A DNA stretch of 64,000 nucleotides, taken from the NCBI GenBank assembly GCA_010909165.1, contig MU008171.1, positions 124,001 to 188,000 of the forward strand, written 5' to 3'. The notes under the pieces were generated by a model. The model saw only the letters and a list, made by a program, of their open reading frames with translations, did not search any database and was not told where the DNA came from. This DNA is from Anthoceros angustus. Taxonomy: Eukaryota > Streptophyta > Anthocerotopsida > Anthocerotales > Anthocerotaceae. The translations under genes and the position numbers were made by a program. Of the stretch, positions 56,671 through 64,000 are shown one piece after another; the stretch's first letter is position 1, and each line of letters opens with the position of its first letter.

Positions 56671-56782
56671 CCAGTCCCTCATATACAGTTCAGCCAGGCA
56701 ATCAAAGTGGATGTGACCCTCATTCACCAGTCCCTCATGATTGCACGCTACTAGAAGGCAAGTAAAAGTAGCACCATCAGGC
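56671..56782 (-). repeat. 56-bp tandem duplication inside the last PPR repeat
   Basis: 'ccagtccctcat' recurs at 56671 and 56727, and the two 56-bp units differ at a few bases. Since 56 is not a multiple of 3, the duplication creates the premature end MRDW-stop. With one copy removed, the protein reads on to VKPTLELYNCLIDL, the expected PPR C-terminal segment. Confidence 0.85.
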
Positions 56783-57572
56783 TGAATGCCGGCAACTAAC
56801 AGCTCCTCGAAACAAGCTCGTGCCTTGTGGCCTTCATCACAAGCATCATACCCAGATATCAGAGCGGTCCATGTCACCACATCCTTTGCGGCCATGCTGT
56901 CAAAGACCTGGTGTGCATCTTTCAGTTCACCACATTTTGCGTTGCGTACATGTCCACCAGACAGTTGCCCACCACTACGTCATCCAGCAGTCCTTTTTCC
57001 ACAATCTGTGAGTGCAGCTGCCTGTCTCTCTGTAGTGCTTGCACAGGCCTTCAGAAGGCAAGCACAAGTAATATTGTCAGCCAAAATCAGCCCCTCCTGC
57101 TCCATTTGTCCATACACGACAAGCGCCTCTTGTCCCAGCCCTTGCCGTGCACACCCAGCAATCAGGGCGCTCCATGTCACCACATACTTGGTGGCCAAGC
57201 TGTCAAAAACCTGGCAAGCATCTTCCAGTTCACCACATTCCGCATACATGTCCACCAGGTAGGTGCCCACCACTACCTTATCCAGCAGTCCTCTTTCGAC
57301 AACCTGTGAGTGCAGTTGCATGCCCTTCTGTAAGGCACCAGTGCTTCCACAGGCCCTCAGAAGGTGAGCAAAAGTAACATGGTCAGCCAAAATGAGGCCC
57401 GCTTCCTCCATTTGTCCATACACAACAAGCGCCTCGTGGCCAAGTCAGGGCATTCCAGGTCACCACATCCTTTGTGGCCATGCTGTCAAAGACCTGGCAT
57501 CCATCTTCCAGTTCACCACATTTTGCATACATGTCCACCAGGCAGTTGACCCACACTACGTCATCCACCAGT
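56733..57572 (-). repeat. 840-bp tandem duplication in the PPR pseudogene, copy 1
   Basis: Starts 'cctcatgattgcacgctact' and is repeated from 57573. The junction falls at a shared 'caccagtcc'. The copy holds about eight PPR motifs. Confidence 0.95.
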
Positions 57573-58409
57573 CCTCATGATTGCACGCTACTAGAAGGCA
57601 AGTAAAAGTAGCACCATCAGGCTGAATGCCGGCAACTAACAGCTCCTCGAAACAAGCTCGTGCCTTGTGGCCTTCATCACAAGCATCATACCCAGATATC
57701 AGAGCGGTCCATGTCACCACATCCTTTGCGGCCATGCTGTCAAAGACCTGGTGTGCATCTTTCAGTTCACCACATTTTGCGTTGCGTACATGTCCACCAG
57801 ACAGTTGCCCACCACTACGTCATCCAGCAGTCCTTTTCCACAATCTGTGAGTGCAGCTGCCTGTCTCTCTGTAGTGCTTGCACAGGCCTTCAGAAGGCAA
57901 GCACAAGTAATATTGTCAGCCAAAATCAGCCCCTCCTGCTCCATTTGTCCATACACGACAAGCGCCTCTTGTCCCAGCCCTTGCCGTGCACACCCAGCAA
58001 TCAGGGCGCTCCATGTCACCACATACTTGGTGGCCAAGCTGTCAAAAACCTGGCAAGCATCTTCCAGTTCACCACATTCCGCATACATGTCCACCAGGTA
58101 GGTGCCCACCACTACCTTATCCAGCAGTCCTCTTTCGACAACCTGTGAGTGCAGTTGCATGCCCTTCTGTAAGGCACCAGTGCTTCCACAGGCCTCAGAA
58201 GGTGAGCAAAAGTAACATGGTCAGCCAAAATGAGGCCTGCCTCCATTTGTCCATACACAACAAGCGCCTCGTGGCCAAGTCAGGGCATTCCAGGTCACCA
58301 CATCCTTTGTGGCCATGCTGTCAAAGACCTGGCATCCATCTTCCAGTTCACCACATTTTGCATACATGTCCACCAGGCAGTTGACCCACACTACGTCATC
58401 CACCAGTCC
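57573..58409 (-). repeat. 840-bp tandem duplication in the PPR pseudogene, copy 2
   Basis: Nearly identical to copy 1 but about 5 bp shorter: one T lost from a run of five (about 57835), one C lost near 58192, and three bases lost near 58238. Two of the three changes shift the frame. Confidence 0.95.
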
Positions 58410-59649
58410 TCTTTCAACGATCTGTGACCGCAGCTGCGTGCCCCTCTGTAAGGCACTAGTGCGTGCACAGGCTTTCAGAAGGCAGCAAAAGTAACATCGT
58501 CAGCCAAAATGAGGCCTGCCTCTACCATTTTTCCATACACAAGAAGCGCCTTTTGGCCGAGTCCTTACTGTGCAAAACCAGCACTCAGGACCGTCCATGT
58601 CACCACATCCTTAATGGCCAAGCGGTCAAAAACCTGGCGTGCATCATCCAGTTCACCACTCTTTGCATACATGTCCACCAGGCAGTTGCCCACCACTCTG
58701 TCATCCAGCAGTCCTTCGACAATCTGTGAGTGCAGTTGCATGCCCTTCTGTAAGGCACCAGTGCTTCCACAGGCATTCAGAAGGCACGCAAAAGTAACAT
58801 GGTGAGCCAAAATAAGGCCCTCCTCCTCCATTTTTCCATACACGGCAAGTGCCTCATGGCCAAGTCCTTGCCGCGCATACCCAGCAATTAGGGCATTCCA
58901 TGTCATCACATCCTTTGTGGCCAAGCTCTCAAAAACCTGGCGTGCATCTTTCACTTCGCCACATTTTGCATACATGTCCACCAAGCCGTTGCCCCGTGCT
59001 ACGTTATCCAGAAGCCCTCTTTCAAAGATCTGTGAGTGGAGCTGCCTGCCCTTCTGTAAGGCACCAGTGCTTGCAAAGGCCTTCAGAAGGCAAACAAAAG
59101 TAACATGATTAACCAGAATGAGGCCCGCCTCTTTCATTTTTCCTTACACACAAGCGCCTCTTGGCCGAGTCCTTGCTGTGCATACCCAGCAATCAGGGCA
59201 TTCCATGTCACCACATCCTTTGTGGCCACGCTGTCAAAACCCTGGCGTGCATCTTCCAGTTCACCACATTTTGCATACATGTCCACCAGGCAGGCACCAA
59301 CAAACAAGTTTGTAGGAATGCCACTCTGCATCGCATCACAGTGCACTGTTTTACCGGATTCCAAGTCGGCGGCAAATGCACAAGCTTGAAGGGCAGCTAC
59401 AAAGACGCGGGCATCCGCCTTCACTCCTGACCTACGCATCTCAAACTGAAGTGCTGAGACGAGCTCATGTTCGGGAAGTCTTCGGACAGGACACAGGGAC
59501 TTGGGGCACCATATCTTGCGCATGTATGCATGTGGAGGTAGGTTACAAGTGGCCATGCATGTGTTCACCAGGGTAGACAAAGCAGATGCCGTAATGTGGT
59601 TTTCCATAATCTCTGCACATGCTGAACATGGGAAAAATGAGGAGGCCAT

Positions 59650-60311
59650 ACAACTCTACTTTGTGGATTTTTTGGGCGCAGGTGATACCTATGTCGATGA
59701 GCTCCCTCGCTTTCCAAGACGCGCCTCCCCTTCTGCTGTCGTAGATTTTGGGACTTACTCGAGCTCAGCCCATTGAAGAGATTTGTGTTGTGCAATACAT
59801 GACTGAAAACTACTAGACATATAGATAGTTAATAAAAATAACCTCAAGGTTTTAAATGACCCATCTCATAAAAAATACAGGTAAAGAATAGTTGTCCTGC
59901 TGTACCAGCTTGTTACAACATGGATCTTCCTTAGCAGCAAGAAGATAACTTGTGAGAGAACGATATCCTTGGTATCCTCCTTTGCAAGCACGGATTATAA
60001 CTCAACATCACAGAGTGGACGTAACTCAATACTCCGCAGGTGCCGCACAAAATAGTACATAGAGTGTAGAGTATACAACACTACACTCTGCAGGTACAAA
60101 TCTTCCTTTAGCAGCACGGAGTACAACTCATCGCGGAAAGTGTAATTTGTATGTGTACTATTCCACATATGTAGTTCTCCCCACCTTCGCATTACGGAAT
60201 GTGGCTTTTACACCTTTGTACCACGGAGAGTCATGTACTCTTTGCGCATGCTACAGACAAAGATCTTTTGCATCTACAGATGCATCACATAAAGTTGCTC
60301 TTGCTCTTCTG
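59650..60311. other. Intergenic, no gene seen
   Basis: Between the PPR pseudogene and the next minisatellite. Near 60030-60130 the words 'actccgcaggtgcc' and 'acactctgcaggtac' and the flanking 'gtacaactca' suggest a decayed tandem repeat. Nothing coding is recognised. Confidence 0.45.
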
Positions 60312-60655
60312 CACATTTGCTCCTCGACATCTATTCTTCTCACATTTGCTTGGCGACACCTCTTCTGCGCACGTTTGCTCCCCTACACCTATTCTCCTCT
60401 GCACGTTTGCTCCTCGACATTGATTCTTCTCCGCATGTTTGCTCCCCAATATGTACTTATTCTCCTCCGCACGTTTGCTCCTCGACATTGATTCTTCTCC
60501 GCACGTTTGCTCCCCAATACCTGTCTGTTTGCTCCTCAATACCTATCTGCTCCGCACCTTTGCTGCTCAATACCTATCTGCTCCACAACTTTGCTCCTCA
60601 ATACCTACCTGCTCTACACGTTTGTTCCTCAATACCTATCTCTTGCACACGTTGA
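60312..60655. repeat. Minisatellite, about 31-bp units, roughly 11 copies
   Basis: Units begin 'gtttgctcctcgacat' or 'gtttgctccccaatac' and end 'ttctcctccgcac' or 'tatctgctccacaac'. Two alternating unit types drift toward the right end. There are no unique spacers. Confidence 0.88.
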
Positions 60656-61431
60656 TCCTGAATTGAGGAGTGATACTTTTCCACACCTGTGCACAACGGA
60701 TTGTAATAATCCGTATTTCAATTCTTTTTAGATAAAATACAACCTGATATTTTATTATAATCTTGATAATTCTATCACATTATTGTATATAATTTAATAT
60801 AACCTCCAATTACTGCAAGCCCTATATACTTAAGATATACTCAGAAACCACTAGGCCAGGGAGATGCATACGCAGTGTGGAGAGAGGTAAGGGCGTCAAC
60901 CTGTCAACCATCACCATGACAAGAGACCCGGCCTTTAAAAATCGTATGTACGTACGTAGGAATTTGCTGGGGCGGCGACCGTCAGTCGTGTGGAAAGCGG
61001 CAGACCGGCGTAATAGCGGGCGACCGTCGTGGCGAAAGTGGACCCAATCCACGTCGACCGGGGCCCACAAGCAGATTCGATCCGACACCGAGTCCGTGCC
61101 TGCTGCGTCAGTGGTGGTAGATGAGGCGAGGGAGCGCGATATGTATCTGGGCAGAGGCGGTGGAGAAGTACATGAAAGGCAAGCAAAGGCAGTGCAATTT
61201 GCCATCAACAGGCCAAAATTGTACGAGTGGGATGGATTGGACTGGGCAGTCACCACCCCGCCTCATGCCAACCCGACGTCACTTCTCGTCTATAATATGT
61301 ACACAAACAAAAGAGGGGAAGTTACCGTACCATGTGGGAAAAGAAAGAATGTTGTCCTCAAGGAATGGGATACTAGTACGTCGATAACAATGATTCACAA
61401 CTTGTGCTATCTGCATTTGCTGGCCTCATCC
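60656..61431. other. Intergenic, 3' side of the last gene
   Basis: AT-rich to 60850, then mixed. A plus-strand frame runs from 60877 to 61551 but shows no recognisable motif and overlaps the terminal exon of the minus-strand gene; it is not called. Confidence 0.4.
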
Positions 61432-63938
61432 TCAGCTCCTGGCGGATGGAAAGAGGAGAGGTTCGCGTCGTACAGTCGGGGCATGCGATACAGCTTCGAA
61501 GAACTGCGGCAGGGAAGCCACTCTGGGAAGGTGCACCAGCAGATCTCCTGACGACCCATGCTTCCCGCTGCTGCAAGGCAAGGAGACTGCTTCCGTGCCT
61601 CCATAGTGCTTGTTGCCTGTGAAGCTCACGTCTTTCGCTGAAGCCACTATGGTTCCCAACTCCTCGTCAGCCTGGTGGTAGGTGCTTGCTGCGCTGGTGA
61701 AGAGGCCCTCCTGGCTGCTGGTCTCTTCCCCCATGTTGTCCACTAGCAGGCTTCGGGGACATGGCATGTGAAAAGCTTCCTCTGCCAAGACTCCTGACAT
61801 GGAACCAACCGTTGCAGCCAGCAGAAGGGCTTGCTGGTCTAGCATGCCACCCGAGGATGATTCCCCGAGGAGCACAAATCGTAAGTCATCCAGTATTTTG
61901 CGTTCCATGCTTCTCATGTCCATTACCCCTGTGCCCCAGCTCAGAGGAGCGGGCCTGTCATCCCATGCCTCACCAACTGAAGCATCGTACCTCAGGTCCC
62001 GAGACCTGCCCATCATATCCTCTTGCATGTGCAAGTCCTCCGTGTCACTTCCACCGCTTTCGTCCCTCCCATCCATGACTGCCAACCATCGCGACACAAA
62101 AGGAGCCACTTCTAAGAGCTTTTCCGGCGTTTCCTTCCATTACAAGTTGTGACAGGCGAAACCAACAGCACCCACCAAAATCACACCCTACCTGAGGTGG
62201 GCGAGGACAACTCGCTGGAGTTCCCCTCTGCCGCTCTCATTTCGTACCCCGCCTTGTGAGGGAACATAGATGCTTGGCAGTTAAAAAGCACTGTGTCCAT
62301 GTGCCTCTCTGAGACCATTACCAACGGTTGAACATGATGCTGTCCTCCGGAGAAGTTCATGGAGGAGTGACCAGCCACAAGATGTGACTCCTTGATATTC
62401 TGCAACCCATCAACTTGAGTCTCAAAACGGGAAGCAATTCTGGTTGCCAAGGTGCCGTTCACGAGCTGCTTCAGCCTTGGATCGCACTGCACTAGCTTCT
62501 CATAATGTCTATTTAGGATGCCTTCAGGGAATTGTAATTCATGCTTCCTGTAAACCAAGCAACGTACAAACAGAGATGCTGAGCAGCTGTGAAGTGCATT
62601 TCATCTCTCGAGTCAAGAGGAAGCATGCAAGGGGAAACTGAGGCTGACAGCTGAACTGGGCTAACTCACATGCAGACAGTGGCCTCCCCTCCAGTGAAAT
62701 CCGATGTCGCTTGCCACAACGTGTGTTTCCTCGGCTGCGGGTTAATTTCTCTGAAGAACAATGGTGGCCTCGAAACCTGCAACATGCAAGAAACTGGTGT
62801 CAACACACTTCATGCTCCAGTTGCATAGCAGATTCCCTCTTTTCAGTGGACTCGCCACAGAAACAATTCCTACCTCGATCTCAAGCGAGCCGGGAAGATT
62901 GTCTGGACAGCTGGCTCTCATTGCCGAGATGTCGGACCACTGGATCTCAATTTTACTCTTCAATCCCGTGTCCAACACCTCCCACACAAGCTTCCTCTTG
63001 GCGTAGTAGCACTTAGCCACGAGATCCCCTTCGTATCTGGACAGACGCTGGCGACAAAAACCACGACCCCGACAAGAGGGACGTCAGAGAGCCCCAGAAG
63101 CGAAGCCATGAACAAGAAACAAGGGCATGCCCCTAACATACCTCCCAAGACCCGATTTTCAGGCTGGAGGCCGGAAAGTTGGAAGCCTTCAGCTTGTCAT
63201 GCGCAGAGCCGGTAGGCGCGAGGCATCTGCCAAGCCTGTTCCTGGGAAGACCGGAAGCAGCGCCATCGGCGCCGCTGCCACCAGCGTCGCAGTCGAAACC
63301 TTGCGTCAGCTTCATGGAAATAAGATCCAGGAGAGACGGCGTCTTCTTGAGCCTCAACCCCAACGGACTGGGCTCGTCCAGCGGGTTGTCTGCCGGCGGG
63401 AGGGGATGCTGAGCCTCCAATTTGCACGCGCGGACGGGGTGCTCGGAGGACGCGAGCCCCGGGCTGGCAATGGCCACATAGCTGGTTGGAGGCCCCATCT
63501 GGCGGTGAAGCCACAACGAAAGCAGCTTCAGCCAGCCGCGAACACAAGATCCCCTAATCTCACAAGCAAGCACAAGCCAAGCCCGAACCGCCCAAGGAAA
63601 ACAAGGAGAACCACGGACGGGAGCCGCACCTCGTCTGGCCCAGACGGACCAGTGTCGAACATCTTGCGCTTCCGGCTGAGCATGACGAAGTCGTGGGCAT
63701 GAGGATGCCCGGACAGATCGAGGTCCAGACCCATGTCATCTCCGGGGAAGGAGTGCTCCACCTTGGGAATTCTGAGATGTGGCAGGATGCAAGCTGGAGG
63801 CACGGGAGCACAGGCGGCGCTGCCTGATTGCGGGGTGTGGCGACTAGGGAACTGGAATAGTCCGTGCCCGTCCGCTACTCCTACTGTACTGCCCCCACCG
63901 TATTGCGAGGCTGCCGACGAGAGGGTGAAGGCCACCAT
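61432..63938 (-). CDS. Plant-specific nuclear-type protein resembling Arabidopsis At2g24100/At4g30780
   Basis: Six exons on the minus strand: 63938-63630, about 63498-63142, 63047-62874, 62776-62670, 62547-about 62192, and about 62133-61432. The conserved core is read directly: LGLRLKKTPSLLDLI, HDKLKASNFPASSLKIGSWE, RLSRYEGDLVAKCYYAKRKL, VWEVLDTGLKSKIEIQWSDI, PGSLEIEV, RPPLFFREINPQPRKHTLWQ, ATSDFTGGEAT and HELQFPEGILNRHYEKLVQC. This order matches the Arabidopsis family (one member named ASG1 for a germination phenotype); its biochemical role is not established. The N-terminal exon (MVAFTLSSAASQ...) and the 230-residue acidic tail are less conserved. The last junction only keeps frame if the donor at about 62188 (GGTAGG|GTGTGA) is used, so that boundary is uncertain. 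The gene lies at the window edge but appears complete. Confidence 0.82.
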
Positions 63939-64000
63939 CGCTTTAGCCTCCTGAGCTCCTACAGCAGCTCGACTATGCACACTCCTGCTTCTACTCCTAC

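Larger units (their letters stand above)
56639..59649 (-). pseudogene. PLS-class pentatricopeptide-repeat gene, multiply broken
   Basis: PPR proteins bind organellar RNA; PLS types with DYW tails edit C to U. From an ATG at 59649: about 50 leader residues, then LVSALQFEMRRSGVKADARV, FVAALQACAFAADLESGKTV and repeated triplets built on LVDMYAKCGELEDARQ, KDVVTWNALIAGYA and VTFACLLNACGSTGALQKG. Breaks: a 2-bp-type shift at about 59135 (EALVCKEK-stop); a nonsense codon in GFAQ-stop at about 58563; a shift at about 58480; indels in the tandem copies; and a 56-bp duplication at 56671-56782 that shifts the last repeat. An 840-bp tandem duplication adds extra repeats. It is best treated as a pseudogene unless the indels are assembly errors. 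Confidence 0.9.

Noticed and set aside
60877-61551. Plus-strand frame of 224 codons
   Set aside because: No recognised family, and it overlaps the terminal exon of the well-supported minus-strand gene.

Overview
This window reads as nuclear DNA of a land plant. It carries a three-exon RuBisCO small-subunit gene with a plastid transit peptide, a mitochondrial succinyl-CoA ligase alpha gene, a vacuolar H+-ATPase subunit d gene, a PLATZ zinc-binding protein, and degraded PLS/DYW-type pentatricopeptide repeats (PPR), all with GT-AG introns. The PPR style and the small-subunit sequence suggest a spore-bearing plant (fern or lycophyte). That is an impression, not a proof.

Layout. 0-18 kb is the gene-bearing left arm: PLATZ (1389-2480, -), VHA-d (3456-5403, -) head to head with succinyl-CoA ligase alpha (5732-7664, +), a pogo/Tigger-like DNA transposon remnant (8194-8914), a minisatellite, a casein-kinase-1-like pseudokinase (10003-11957, -), RBCS (13701-14476, +) and a small unrecognised gene (15735 to about 16415, +). 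19.3-50.1 kb is a nest of transposons. A LINE on the minus strand is cut in two by a 26,663-bp CACTA (En/Spm-type) element at 21835-48497. That element has CACTA...TAGTG ends, 30-bp inverted repeats matching at 28 of 30 positions, and an AAA target-site duplication. Removing it joins the two LINE halves in frame. Inside are at least three decayed, mutually divergent transposase-like blocks (about 24-27.5, 33-35 and 43.3-44.7 kb), a perfect 1.4-kb duplication with a third diverged copy, and a 1.5-kb array of alternating short palindromes.

50-60 kb is a graveyard of scrambled segmental duplications. It holds fragments of an FAD-dependent monooxygenase, F-box-like and PPR remnants, a second pseudokinase of the same family (53010-54579, +), and a PPR pseudogene (56232-59649, -) that contains an 840-bp tandem duplication. 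60-64 kb holds a minisatellite and a multi-exon gene of a plant-specific family resembling Arabidopsis At2g24100/At4g30780 (61432-63938, -).

The intact genes are ordinary housekeeping functions (ATP-driven proton pumping, TCA cycle, carbon fixation) and do not form a pathway cluster. Gene models were built by reading exons against remembered family sequences and checking splice phase. Five models close with lengths divisible by three: VHA-d 351 aa, succinyl-CoA ligase 337 aa, RBCS 186 aa, and the two pseudokinases at 252 and 247 aa. No homology search could be run.
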